A stretch of 18,075 nt of DNA from JAGLHV01 sp023143305 [NCBI: Clostridia bacterium] (GTDB lineage: Bacteria; CBDUZB01; JAGLHV01), in assembly GCA_030637025.1 (NCBI GenBank), contig DAOVVV010000042.1, forward strand, positions 1-18,075. Reading direction: 5' to 3'. The translations under genes were made by a program, and so were the position numbers. Below are positions 7,365 through 15,725 of the stretch, piece by piece. The stretch's first letter is position 1. Each line of letters opens with the position of its first letter. The notes beneath the pieces are model-generated. The model saw nothing but the letters and a program-made list of their open reading frames with translations, had not been told where the DNA came from and searched no databases.

Positions 7365-9036
7365 CTTTATAACTATTAGTAATCGGAAATTTTCTATCTT
7401 TACTCAGAACTTTAGCAGTAATTTTTATTCCCGGGGAAGATTGTCTACGCTTATATTCACTTCTATCTATCATCCGGATAACCTTTCTTACTGTAATAGC
7501 ACGAATTTTATTAGCAGCTATTTCTTTAGAGTTTTTATCTTCTTCCTCATATCCTTTTATTATTTTATCTAAAATAGAATACGGCGGGAGTACATCCTGA
7601 TCTTTTTGATTAATTTTTAATTCTGCCGAAGGGGCCCGGCTAAGAATACTCTCAGAAATTAAAAGCTTTTCCCCTTTTTTATTTACAAACCGGGAAAGCT
7701 CATAAACAAGCATTTTAGGGATATCCTTTATTACCGCAAAGCCCCCGGCCATATCTCCGTATAAAGTACAATATCCTACCGAACTCTCACTCTTATTTCC
7801 GGTACTAAGAACCATCCACTTAAATTTATTAGAAAAAGCCATTAGAATATTTGCTCTTATCCTTGCTTGTAAATTTTCTTCGGTTACATTTTCTTTTAAT
7901 CCTCTAAATTCCTTTTCCAGCACCCTTAAATAAACTTTCCATATCTTATCTATCGGAATTACCAGCAATTTAATTCCCAGATTTTTGGCTAAAATCCCGG
8001 CATCAGCTTGTGTTTCCGGTGATGAAAAACAAGAAGGCATAGAAATCCCAATAATATTTTCTTTACCTATGGCATCCCGGGCAATTGCTGCGGTTAAAGC
8101 AGAATCTACTCCTCCGCTTAACCCGATAACTGCCTTCTGAAAGCCATTTTTTCTTATGTAATCATGAGTTCCTAAAACCAGGGCCTCATAAATTTCACCT
8201 ATTTTATTCAATTTTTCGATTTTTCTCTTTGGTAAAACCGGTTTCTCGCTACTTTTCAAAGTATTTAATTTAATACTCTTTTTTAATTCAACGTTACTTT
8301 TTGACCTTTTTATTGCTAAATCAGCAATAATCAAATCCTCCTTAAATCGTTTAGCCGTTGCAATTTTTTCTCCGTTTGGATTAAAAACCCCACTACCCCC
8401 GTCAAACACAAGTTCGTCTTGTCCACCTACCTGATTGTTATAGCAAAAATAAGTTTTTGCTTTTTTTATCCATGGTACTAACTTCTTTTCTTTCAGCTTT
8501 ACATTTCCAATATAATAGGGAGACGCTGATATATTTATAATCAGTTGAACCTTTTTATTTACTTGCTCTTTTGCTGTCTTTCCCTGCTCCCGAAATTCTT
8601 CTCCGATATTAATCCCAAAAACAACCTTATTTAGAGAAAATAAAGAAAACTTTTTCCCCGGATTAAAATACTTTTTTTCATCAAATGTTCCAGAACTAAA
8701 CAAGTTTGTCTTATGATAAACTGCTTTTACCCTGCCGTTATTAATTATAGCAGCTGCATTATATAAATTCCCTTTTTTGTCTTTATCAGCAAAGCCCACA
8801 ATCACCACTATACGGAAACTATCCTTTCGCAGTAAATTTAATGCTTTTAAATTATCTTTTACGAACTCTTTCTTTAATAATAAGTCTTCGGGTGGATATC
8901 CACAGACGGCTAATTCGGGAAAGGTTATTATATCTGCTTTGAATTTTTGTGCTTTCCTGACAAACTGTACAATTTTATTTATGTTCCCCTTTAAGTCTCC
9001 CACAACAGGATTAATCTGTGCTAAAGCTATTCTCAC
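7360..9036 (-). CDS. nadE: NAD+ synthetase, glutamine-type, with altered glutaminase site
   Basis: A 558-aa two-domain NAD+ synthetase, converting nicotinate adenine dinucleotide to NAD+ with ATP, the last step of NAD synthesis. Residues 1-245 are the nitrilase-like glutaminase domain: Glu41 (ITFPELAVCGYPPED) and Lys109 (VYHKTNL) of the Glu-Lys-Cys triad are present, but the cysteine is not. Where relatives read NICED, this protein reads NIGEE, with Gly145 encoded by GGA. NQVGGQDELVFDGGS is well kept. Residues 280-558 form the synthetase domain: the ATP-pyrophosphatase loop GLSGGVDSALTAA, STGNKSE, GYCTLYGDMAGGFAVIKD and AELKINQKDQD are intact. It probably uses free ammonia. The start is GTG, with GGAG 8 nt upstream; an ATG alternative is not near. 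A stable hairpin separates it from the upstream synthase gene. Confidence 0.92.
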   Translation of the reverse strand: MRIALAQINPVVGDLKGNINKIVQFVRKAQKFKADIITFPELAVCGYPPEDLLLKKEFVKDNLKALNLLRKDSFRIVVIVGFADKDKKGNLYNAAAIINNGRVKAVYHKTNLFSSGTFDEKKYFNPGKKFSLFSLNKVVFGINIGEEFREQGKTAKEQVNKKVQLIINISASPYYIGNVKLKEKKLVPWIKKAKTYFCYNNQVGGQDELVFDGGSGVFNPNGEKIATAKRFKEDLIIADLAIKRSKSNVELKKSIKLNTLKSSEKPVLPKRKIEKLNKIGEIYEALVLGTHDYIRKNGFQKAVIGLSGGVDSALTAAIARDAIGKENIIGISMPSCFSSPETQADAGILAKNLGIKLLVIPIDKIWKVYLRVLEKEFRGLKENVTEENLQARIRANILMAFSNKFKWMVLSTGNKSESSVGYCTLYGDMAGGFAVIKDIPKMLVYELSRFVNKKGEKLLISESILSRAPSAELKINQKDQDVLPPYSILDKIIKGYEEEDKNSKEIAANKIRAITVRKVIRMIDRSEYKRRQSSPGIKITAKVLSKDRKFPITNSYKG

Positions 9037-9055
9037 TTTTTTTCTCCACTTTTAA

Positions 9056-9090
9056 ATATAGGGCTGCTAAGTTTTTCAGCAGCCCTATAT
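9056..9090. terminator. 13-bp perfect stem-loop between synthase gene and nadE
   Basis: ATATAGGGCTGCT (9056-9068) pairs with AGCAGCCCTATAT (9078-9090) around a 9-nt loop. On the minus strand it follows the homocitrate-synthase-type gene by about 70 nt and precedes nadE by about 20 nt. The stretch after it (TTTAAAA) is only a weak U-tract, so it may stop transcription, protect the 3' end, or modulate nadE. Confidence 0.6.
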
Positions 9091-9157
9091 AATATAATCC
9101 AATGAGTCTTAGGGTTTTTCAGTTACACTAATAAAAATTTAAAATACCTATTCTTTT

Positions 9158-10399
9158 TTACATAGGTGTTACAGTTAAAATTTTCCTTGCCTGCTTAGGA
9201 TAAGAGGCAATAAACTTTAACTCGTCGCTGGTTAACGGTTTTTGGGTATGGACATTAGAATAACGAACCAAATCCAATATTTCCGTTGCTTCTTTATCAT
9301 CTTTAAACTTAATTTCCATTTTTCCATAAACATTCCTAAACCCTTTTATTCCCCCATATTCTCCGGTAGTAATTTGTCTGCCTGTTTCAATTAGCTCTGC
9401 TTCTCCCCGACCCAATTCCTCAAAATGATAAAGTTCATAATTATCCCTGTCTTTTAAAGCTCCGTCGGCATGAATTCCCGATTCATGGGAAAAGGCATTA
9501 GCCCCCACCCCAGGCTGATTAATGGGAAGAGGCACACCAAAAGCATAAGCCGCATATTTAGCAATTCTCCACGCTTTTTTTAAATTTATGCGTTCATCCA
9601 GAAAATATTTTTTTCTAAACCCACTCGATTTTTTTATAGCTAAAATAACCGAAACTAAATCAGCATTACCCGCTCGTTCTCCCAGACCATTAATCGTCGT
9701 ATTAATATAGGCATCCATTCCCGCATCAATAACTCCCTTTGCCCCGGCTACGGAAGTAGCTACTACCATTCCTAAATCATTATGACAATGCAACTCTATA
9801 GGCAATTGGATTTCTTTGGCCAAAGTTTTTGTTCTTTCGTAGATAGTAAACGGATCATCAAATCCTAATGTGTCACAATAGCGAATACGATCTGCACCGG
9901 CTTTTTTTGCGGCAAAAGCAAATTCTATTAAATATTTCATTCTGCTTCGGGAAGCATCCTCCGCATTTACTCCAATACTTTCCGCTCCTAATTTACGGGC
10001 CTGATGAACAGCTTTAACCATCTCCCTAATCACTCCCTGGTGATCCAATTTTCCCCTAAATTTATGCTTTATCATTTGTTCTGAAGTGGAGATGGATAGA
10101 TTCAAATGTTTTAGTTTCGGAACCCTTTTAAAAGCAATTTTAACGTCATTAGCCATTGCCCGTATCCAGCCACTTAACCTGATGGAATCCAGCTTTTCTA
10201 CTTTAGCTAATTCCAAATTAGCATTTAAATAATTTGATTCGTGAAAAGTAACAGGAAAACCAAATTCCGATTGAAAAACTCCCATATCATTAAGATACAT
10301 ATTAATCATTGTTTTCTGCAATTTAGCTAATCCCAACCTGGCCGTTTGCACCCCATCACGATTAGTAACATCAATAATGTAAATCTTGTTTTTCGCCAT
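9158..10399 (-). CDS. Homocitrate synthase / Re-citrate synthase-type enzyme (DRE-TIM family)
   Basis: A 413-aa acyl-CoA condensing enzyme of the isopropylmalate/homocitrate synthase group; members join acetyl-CoA to a 2-oxo acid in a metal-dependent aldol reaction. The barrel starts IIDVTNRDGVQTAR, giving Asp10 (metal) and Arg14-Asp15 (catalysis). HCHNDLG (His204, His206) completes the metal site, NGLGERAGNADL (237-248) is the family signature 2, and SHESGIHADG (304-313) is the active-site lid helix. There is no C-terminal LeuA regulatory domain, so leucine control is unlikely. The DVTNRDGVQT opening differs from the usual DTTLRDGEQ form; I associate this branch with NifV-like proteins and with Re-type citrate synthases of anaerobes, so citrate formation from oxaloacetate is a real alternative. 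Ribosome site AAAGGAG. Probably co-transcribed with the RDD gene 58 bp upstream. Confidence 0.8.
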   Translation of the reverse strand: MAKNKIYIIDVTNRDGVQTARLGLAKLQKTMINMYLNDMGVFQSEFGFPVTFHESNYLNANLELAKVEKLDSIRLSGWIRAMANDVKIAFKRVPKLKHLNLSISTSEQMIKHKFRGKLDHQGVIREMVKAVHQARKLGAESIGVNAEDASRSRMKYLIEFAFAAKKAGADRIRYCDTLGFDDPFTIYERTKTLAKEIQLPIELHCHNDLGMVVATSVAGAKGVIDAGMDAYINTTINGLGERAGNADLVSVILAIKKSSGFRKKYFLDERINLKKAWRIAKYAAYAFGVPLPINQPGVGANAFSHESGIHADGALKDRDNYELYHFEELGRGEAELIETGRQITTGEYGGIKGFRNVYGKMEIKFKDDKEATEILDLVRYSNVHTQKPLTSDELKFIASYPKQARKILTVTPM

Positions 10400-10457
10400 A
10401 ATTATTTCTCCTTTTTGTAATAAAAAACTTTATTTTCAAATCCTGTTAAACCCTATA

Positions 10458-10970
10458 TTAACATTTAATTACCACTGTTTTTGCCATTTTATCATGCCAT
10501 CCCTGGTGTTTCTTATCCCAGATAATCCATAAAAAACCCATAAATAAAGCCATAGAGGAAAGGATATATCCGAAATATCTCCACATTGCCTTTCCTGCGG
10601 TTAAGGGTTTTCCATCTATAGTTATGATTTTTATTTTCATTATTTTTTTCCCGATAGTTTGTCCGTTCCATAATACCCAAAACCCAATGAAATAAAAAGC
10701 CATTGCTAACTGCGCAAGCATATCAGGAATACTCTCTGCTCCAAAAACTACAAGAATAGCAAAACTAAAGCTTATTAGCGCAAAATCAATAATATACGCT
10801 ACCAGTCTTCTTCCAAAACCAACATAGGTATACAAAGAAGTTATAACTTCCGGCTCCGGGGTTTGCGGCTCTTTTTCCATAGATTCTTCATCCTTTTTTA
10901 AAATAGCCCCACAGACATTACACTTTAACTTATTTTCTCCGTTTTCATACCCACATTCCGGACATTTCAT
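10458..10970 (-). CDS. Zinc-ribbon RDD-family membrane protein
   Basis: A 170-aa inner-membrane protein. Residues 3-20 are a zinc ribbon with two CxxC pairs (C3/C6 and C17/C20), followed by an acidic, proline-rich linker (25-42). The RDD domain covers 48-168: GFGRRLVAYIIDF carries the first conserved Arg and Asp, and HQGWHDKMAKTVVI carries the last Asp. Three membrane segments are visible (about 56-77, 84-101, 132-150), the usual count for RDD. The family's function is unsettled; ion transport has been shown for a few members. The start follows a purine-rich GGGGGAAAGGAA site. It is first in a likely operon with the synthase gene downstream, driven by the consensus promoter upstream. Confidence 0.85.
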   Translation of the reverse strand: MKCPECGYENGENKLKCNVCGAILKKDEESMEKEPQTPEPEVITSLYTYVGFGRRLVAYIIDFALISFSFAILVVFGAESIPDMLAQLAMAFYFIGFWVLWNGQTIGKKIMKIKIITIDGKPLTAGKAMWRYFGYILSSMALFMGFLWIIWDKKHQGWHDKMAKTVVIKC

Positions 10971-11063
10971 TTCCTTTCCCCCTACTTTTATAAAATTTTA
11001 TCTAAAACAAATTTTTTCCATCCATAGTTTTTATTCGCCCAAAATACTCCCCAAGTTTGTATC

Positions 11064-11092
11064 ATTATAAACAGAAATATGTCTACTGTCAA
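11064..11092 (-). promoter_or_regulatory. Perfect-consensus sigma70 promoter for the RDD operon
   Basis: On the minus strand: TTGACA (11092-11087), exactly 17 nt, TATAAT (11069-11064). Both boxes match consensus fully. It lies 94 nt upstream of the RDD start and only about 40 bp from the island border, so insertion of the island left it intact. Confidence 0.85.
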
Positions 11093-11133
11093 GCTTTGTT
11101 TGGCAGAGGGTAATAATATCCGGTGGTTTGATA

Positions 11134-11206
11134 AAAAAGGTCTTTTCTTATTTTTTTGGTTTTAAAAAATAGCCGTAGCTTTTAGGGACGAATATGTCTT
11201 TGAATT
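11134..11206. repeat. Island-flanking direct repeat, copy 1 (displaced 3' end of the dNTPase gene)
   Basis: 73 bp identical to 16185-16257 except one base (11172 G, 16223 A), exactly 5051 bp apart. On the minus strand it still encodes the last residues of the HD dNTPase, ending YGYFLKPKK and stop (stop at 11148-11150), without the rest of the gene. The one difference is synonymous (a Gly codon). Its last two bases complete the TAA stop of the 1062-aa island gene. This is what an attachment-site repeat in a gene's 3' end looks like. Confidence 0.9.
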
Positions 11207-14200
11207 ATTCTGTTTGGTCCGGATTGTTTTTTTTCCATAATTTTCTTAAAAAATCAATCCCTCGTTTACCATAAATATTGCATATTTCATTCGCTTCTTT
11301 TTTTATCTTTTTATCCTTTGATTTATAAAGAAATTCTACAATTGAATAAATATCTTCTTTTCGAAACTCAGGAGTATAACCTTCTAACATCTTCAAAAAT
11401 ATTTTGCCAATATATTTAACACCTTCACCTTTATCCTTTCGTTCCTCAAGATATTCAACGAAAAATGCCGCAGGGAAATAAATGTAGCTGCAAGAAGCAG
11501 TCTTCATCAACCAATTAAAATTCTTAGAATCTATTTTAGATAAAAACACTGTTAGTTTAGATAAATTAGATAATATTTCTTTGTCTTCTTTACTCAATTC
11601 TTCTACTTTTTTATCTTTATATTTATCATAAACCCATTGACACCATTCGACAATTCTATTTTTTATTTTCACCCCCCCATCATCCTCAATCACATTGTTT
11701 CTTTGCATCCAGAAAAAACCGATAATTTCTTTTATTTGTGCTGTCTTCCATTTTTCTAACAATTTACCAAAAAGGCTATTTTCTTTAAAATTTTCATGAC
11801 CTCGCAAATACCCCAGGCTGATATGTTGTACCAACCGTTCTTTTATATCTTCATCTTTATCTTTGAAAAAATGTTTTATTGCTAACTCATAATGTCCTTT
11901 CATTAAAAAATACACATTTTTATTTAATTCTCCATTAAATAAATATCCTTCCATAAATGCTTCCCATAAAGATATTTTATTTCTGTATAGAGTTAAGAAA
12001 TTTTCTATTTTATTTTCAACCCATTTTTTGTCCAGATAATGCAAGTTAGCACGGTATTGACCAACCAAAGTATATGCTTCAACAATCTCATCCTTTAACA
12101 CTTTTTCATATTTCCTTTTTATATCAGTAGGCCATTTTGGTTCTTTTTTATTTCCTTTTCTATTTTCTACACGCGCAATCCTTAAAGCTAAATAAATTAA
12201 GGCCGTAATATTCTTCCCAAAAGGAGAATTTAATGCCTGAATTACGGCACCTCTTTCTTGTTTTTCTTGTTTTTTTTCTTTATCTAAAAGAGTAAACAGA
12301 ATCTCTTTAGCAATTGTAAAGTATTTTTCTGAAAAGGCCCAAGAGTCACTTCGTGTTCCTTCCTGGATAAGTTCTCCAACCATCTCTGTTATCCAGGAAT
12401 ATTCAGCATCACGAGCATCCTCACCTTTTATTTTAAACTTACCTTCCCAAAACCCGGGTTTACCAATATATTCATTGATGAATTTAAAAAGTTTCTTCCA
12501 ATCTATATATTTATTTTCTCTCCATGCATCTTTTATCCCCCCAAGGAGGTAATAAACATAATAATACCCAACATTTAGAAATGGAGAAAGATTTTCGATA
12601 AATTTACCTGGTTCTTCCTGCACTGTAGACTTAAAGGTAGTAGCTAATCCCTCTACCGTAGGAGGATTAAAAAGGTCTCCCCCTTTAAAGCTCATCATAA
12701 ACTTTACTAATTCTTCGTTTGGCATTTTTACAATCTGTTCTTTAGTTAAGGGTGATTCCCCTGGTCCCCATTTTGTTTGTATTTGGTGTGTTTCTTCATT
12801 TACTTCTGTTCCGGTTATTTTTTTCATCTTTTCATAGAATTCAACAAAATAAGAATCAGATTTTAAAGCTAAATACCATCTCTGTTTCCAAAGAGTAATT
12901 TCTTTCTTCTCGTTTTCTTTTGCAATGTAACGTTTAGGACCTTTTTCAATAGTAGATTTTATTTTTCCTTTTTGAGGTTGTGAGAAGGTTGAAACATTAT
13001 TTTTGAACAAGTTATATAACTCTGGTTTACAACCATATGTATCTAAAAGTTCTTCATCAAACCATTGCCAAAACAAACCATTGTATTTTGACCACTCTTT
13101 TCCAATGATAAAAATAACCATTTTTCTAAAAAACAAGTACTTATCTTCCCAAAATTCCTTTAATACTTTTCTTGTTTCATCTTTGTTTACCCTGGCTTTT
13201 GCTAAAAGAATATTTTTTAAAACATAAGTAAGCATCTCAAGTGCGTCTTTTGTAGGATGTAGAGATTCCTCATAAAACGATCTATAAGTTCCATTATCAT
13301 AAAGGTTCCGATAAAGATTTTGTATTTTCCGGTTTAATAATTTCTTATCTATCTTGTTAAAAATACCCTTTCTCGATATAATTTCCTCAGTTTTTTTTAC
13401 AAATTCTTGTTTATTCCTGCAATTCTCTATCTTTATTGACTTTATTAACTTACTTTCACTTTGTTTTTTTAATAATATTTCTTCCCATACATCCTGTGGT
13501 TTCCTGTCTGTAATATCCTGAATTTCAATCTCGTAGTTATTCGCCTCATTCTCTTTTAATATAAGCAAACGTGAAATATTTGACAAATCAATTTTACTTT
13601 CTTTTTGTTTGATTATTTGTCTAATCTTTTGTGATAAATCCTTAATAACTTTAACTCCACATTTTTCACCAATTTTTTGAGCGTTACCTTTAAATGCTTT
13701 TAAAAGCCAATAAGAATCAATGTCTATTTTGTACTCTTTTTCTTTTCTCAATAGGTTTGTTTCTCTTTTTTCAGAAGATTTCATAGATTTAATAGCAGTT
13801 ATACTTTTAACAATTTCTTCTGCTTTTTCTATATTCTTAGACTTATCACTATTTAAGAATTTAGGCAGTAATTTTGTAGCTATTTCAGACCCAGCGAGTG
13901 TGCTATCAAACTTTGAATCAAGCCATATAGGAATTAATTTAATTATCTCCATTGGAATTTTATCATTGGGTATGTTCAATAAAATTTTCACAAAAAACCA
14001 CCAAGTACGATAATTATCTAAACTTTTATTGTGTTTAATATGATAATCTGTAACATTTTTTATAACCTCTAATAATTTATCAATATATTGTTCATTCCCG
14101 AGAGTAGTTACTTGTTGTGAAACTTTTTCTAAATATTGCAGAACATTCCACTCAGGAATTTTATAAGATCCTTTTTCTTCTGCTTCTATAAAACCCGGCG

Positions 14201-14396
14201 CTTTTTCCGGAGAAAAATAATCTCTTTCTTTTAAAGAATTAAACCACTGAATATTCTTGAGGTTCTTGAATAGATACGTTTCATATCCTTCTTCAGAATT
14301 AATGATATTAAATAAAATCTCTTCCTCTGATTTATTATAAGCCATAGAAATTATTTTATCTATTTTAAATACCTTCGGATAAAAATCAGTAACCAT
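11205..14396 (-). CDS. Large helical-repeat protein, presumed sensor partner of the SIR2 NADase
   Basis: Unrecognised; 1063 codons including the stop-adjacent end. It looks mostly alpha-helical, with many charged amphipathic helices and aromatic spacing like that of the long C-terminal repeat regions of STAND-type and other large defence proteins. Suggestive segments: EGYETYLFKNLKNIQWFNSL (37-56) followed by FSPEKAPG, a repeat opener I associate with such proteins; GPGESPLTKEQIVKMPNEEL near 545; and a C-terminal NIYGKRGIDFLRKLW. No Walker A motif, nuclease motif, signal peptide or membrane segment is visible, so it is not itself a NACHT or AAA ATPase. It starts inside the SIR2 gene (11-bp overlap); the SIR2 codons for Arg-Arg-Lys provide an AGGAGG ribosome site 4 nt before the ATG. 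That coupling implies a fixed ratio and probably a complex. A role in recognising invaders is inference. Confidence 0.8.
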   Translation of the reverse strand: MVTDFYPKVFKIDKIISMAYNKSEEEILFNIINSEEGYETYLFKNLKNIQWFNSLKERDYFSPEKAPGFIEAEEKGSYKIPEWNVLQYLEKVSQQVTTLGNEQYIDKLLEVIKNVTDYHIKHNKSLDNYRTWWFFVKILLNIPNDKIPMEIIKLIPIWLDSKFDSTLAGSEIATKLLPKFLNSDKSKNIEKAEEIVKSITAIKSMKSSEKRETNLLRKEKEYKIDIDSYWLLKAFKGNAQKIGEKCGVKVIKDLSQKIRQIIKQKESKIDLSNISRLLILKENEANNYEIEIQDITDRKPQDVWEEILLKKQSESKLIKSIKIENCRNKQEFVKKTEEIISRKGIFNKIDKKLLNRKIQNLYRNLYDNGTYRSFYEESLHPTKDALEMLTYVLKNILLAKARVNKDETRKVLKEFWEDKYLFFRKMVIFIIGKEWSKYNGLFWQWFDEELLDTYGCKPELYNLFKNNVSTFSQPQKGKIKSTIEKGPKRYIAKENEKKEITLWKQRWYLALKSDSYFVEFYEKMKKITGTEVNEETHQIQTKWGPGESPLTKEQIVKMPNEELVKFMMSFKGGDLFNPPTVEGLATTFKSTVQEEPGKFIENLSPFLNVGYYYVYYLLGGIKDAWRENKYIDWKKLFKFINEYIGKPGFWEGKFKIKGEDARDAEYSWITEMVGELIQEGTRSDSWAFSEKYFTIAKEILFTLLDKEKKQEKQERGAVIQALNSPFGKNITALIYLALRIARVENRKGNKKEPKWPTDIKRKYEKVLKDEIVEAYTLVGQYRANLHYLDKKWVENKIENFLTLYRNKISLWEAFMEGYLFNGELNKNVYFLMKGHYELAIKHFFKDKDEDIKERLVQHISLGYLRGHENFKENSLFGKLLEKWKTAQIKEIIGFFWMQRNNVIEDDGGVKIKNRIVEWCQWVYDKYKDKKVEELSKEDKEILSNLSKLTVFLSKIDSKNFNWLMKTASCSYIYFPAAFFVEYLEERKDKGEGVKYIGKIFLKMLEGYTPEFRKEDIYSIVEFLYKSKDKKIKKEANEICNIYGKRGIDFLRKLWKKNNPDQTE

Positions 14397-15393
14397 ACTT
14401 CCTCCTACTCAATTGTTCAAACAATTTCTCCACAAATATGTGTTGGCCTTTTTTGTAAACTATTGGTAAAATATAAAACTCTTCATACTCATTGAAAAAT
14501 TGATCTTTTAAATACTCTTCTTTCGACTCTATTAGCAAAAAGTGTCTAATTTGATTAGGGCTATACTCTCCTCCCCCTTCAGAATAAAATGATTGATTTT
14601 TTTTATTGTCTGATTCAATTTCTTTTGCTACCGTGAACAAGTACTCTCTGACATATTTATCCTTAAAACTAAATCCTAAAAATATAATACTTTTCTTTTT
14701 AAAAAAATGTTCTAGACACGTTTCAACACATTTTACCCCGTCTGCTTGTTTACTTATGGTTGGATAATATAGATCATAGTGAGTTTTTCTTAAAATATAA
14801 ATTTTTTTTTCAATATTTCCGTGTAAATAATAAATGACATTTTCCTTTTCGTTTGAATAATCTTCAATTTCTGGAATATGTTTTTTTATAAAATCTTTTT
14901 TATCCTTGGCACCAAAATGGTTTGATAAATAATTAACAAATTCACCTGCAGCTTCTATAGATATATCAAAATTAGTTGTCAAGCAGGTTTTTACTGCTAA
15001 AATCATTTTTATTAAAGTTACTGTTGTTGTATTATTGTTTGGACTCATTCCCTTTCGTATTGTTTCAAAATATTTTTCTTTTTTGCCTTTCTTTGTTAAC
15101 TCTTGGAAAATCTTATCTGCCAACTCGGGCCATTGTTCAGTGTCTTCTAAATACTCTTTATTGCTAGTTCTAAATTCACTCCCACAACAATCAAATAATG
15201 CTTTTATTAAACCCTCCCAATCTACTATTCCCAAGGGTTTAGATGCACCTGCCCCTACAAATGCTACTGATTTATCTATGGCATAATTGTCAATTAATTT
15301 TTTTAAGTTCTCAATATTTTTTGGAATAGATTCAATATAATCATTTAAGGAAGGACGCGAACTTTCTGTTTCAAAATCTTTTCTTTGCTGCAT
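14386..15393 (-). CDS. SIR2-family protein, predicted NADase effector
   Basis: A 335-aa cytoplasmic protein of the SIR2-like (SIR2_2) group seen in anti-phage systems, where the domain hydrolyses NAD+ and halts the infected cell. Visible marks: NAD-binding FVGAGAS (45-51), TTNFD (139-143) with the Asn and Asp that contact ribose, catalytic His191 in YYLHGN, and FLGFSFKD (238-245). The four zinc-binding cysteines of true deacetylase sirtuins are absent, favouring NAD hydrolysis. About 40 residues precede the domain and there is no other fused domain, unlike one-chain DSR1/DSR2 proteins. I start it at the ATG at 15393, 5 nt after the HepT stop codon and behind GAGAGG. The frame continues to a GTG at 15468, but those 25 residues are an off-frame reading of the HepT tail. 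Overlaps the next gene by 11 bp. Confidence 0.88.
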   Translation of the reverse strand: MQQRKDFETESSRPSLNDYIESIPKNIENLKKLIDNYAIDKSVAFVGAGASKPLGIVDWEGLIKALFDCCGSEFRTSNKEYLEDTEQWPELADKIFQELTKKGKKEKYFETIRKGMSPNNNTTTVTLIKMILAVKTCLTTNFDISIEAAGEFVNYLSNHFGAKDKKDFIKKHIPEIEDYSNEKENVIYYLHGNIEKKIYILRKTHYDLYYPTISKQADGVKCVETCLEHFFKKKSIIFLGFSFKDKYVREYLFTVAKEIESDNKKNQSFYSEGGGEYSPNQIRHFLLIESKEEYLKDQFFNEYEEFYILPIVYKKGQHIFVEKLFEQLSRRKYGY

Positions 15394-15398
15394 TATTC

Positions 15399-15725
15399 TT
15401 ATAACCTCTCTAAAACATTTCTTATCTTTTTCTCTAACGGTGTTAGTTTTGTTTTTATTACATCCCACATTATTTCATAATCTATCCCAAAATATTCATG
15501 GATAATAACATTTCTAAAGTTAATCAGGGATTTCCATTCAACCTCCGGATATTTCACTTTTATCTTTTGTGGTAATTGTCTTGCTACTTCACCAATGACT
15601 TCAAAGTTCCTAATTACTGCATCTATGCTTTTCTCATTTTTTGAAAACTGTTCAAAAGAAAGATTTCTTGTGTATTTCTTAATTTTTCCAATACATTCAA
15701 GTATATCCTCTATAGATTGCTTCGC
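15399..15725 (-). pseudogene. hepT: HepT (DUF86) toxin gene, N-terminus lost
   Basis: The minus-strand frame from 15725 to the TAA at 15399-15401 encodes an almost complete HepT/DUF86 protein: QSIEDILECIGKIKKYT at its start, EVIGEVARQLP in the middle, then FRNVIIHEYFGIDYE with the R-x4-H-x-Y signature of HepT ribonuclease-type toxins, and a normal end IMWDVIKTKLTPLEKKI. Roughly the first ten residues are missing: the frame runs upstream into a TGA at 15726-15728 inside a palindromic repeat, and no ATG, GTG or TTG start with a ribosome site precedes the homologous part. The usual partner MntA (a nucleotidyltransferase antitoxin) is not in the window. Most likely a remnant broken by the repeat; a rare start codon cannot be excluded. 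It sits 5 nt from the SIR2 start and may still carry its transcript. Confidence 0.75.

Noticed and set aside
11205-14396. The large island protein as a STAND, NACHT or AAA ATPase
   Set aside because: No Walker A (GxxxxGK[ST]) or Walker B pattern can be found in its sequence; only the helical repeat-like character is shared.
7360-15393. Idea that nadE and the SIR2 NADase form one NAD-linked system
   Set aside because: They lie on different sides of the island border, with an RDD operon, a promoter and a hairpin between; nadE is chromosomal flank, so the proximity is likely chance.
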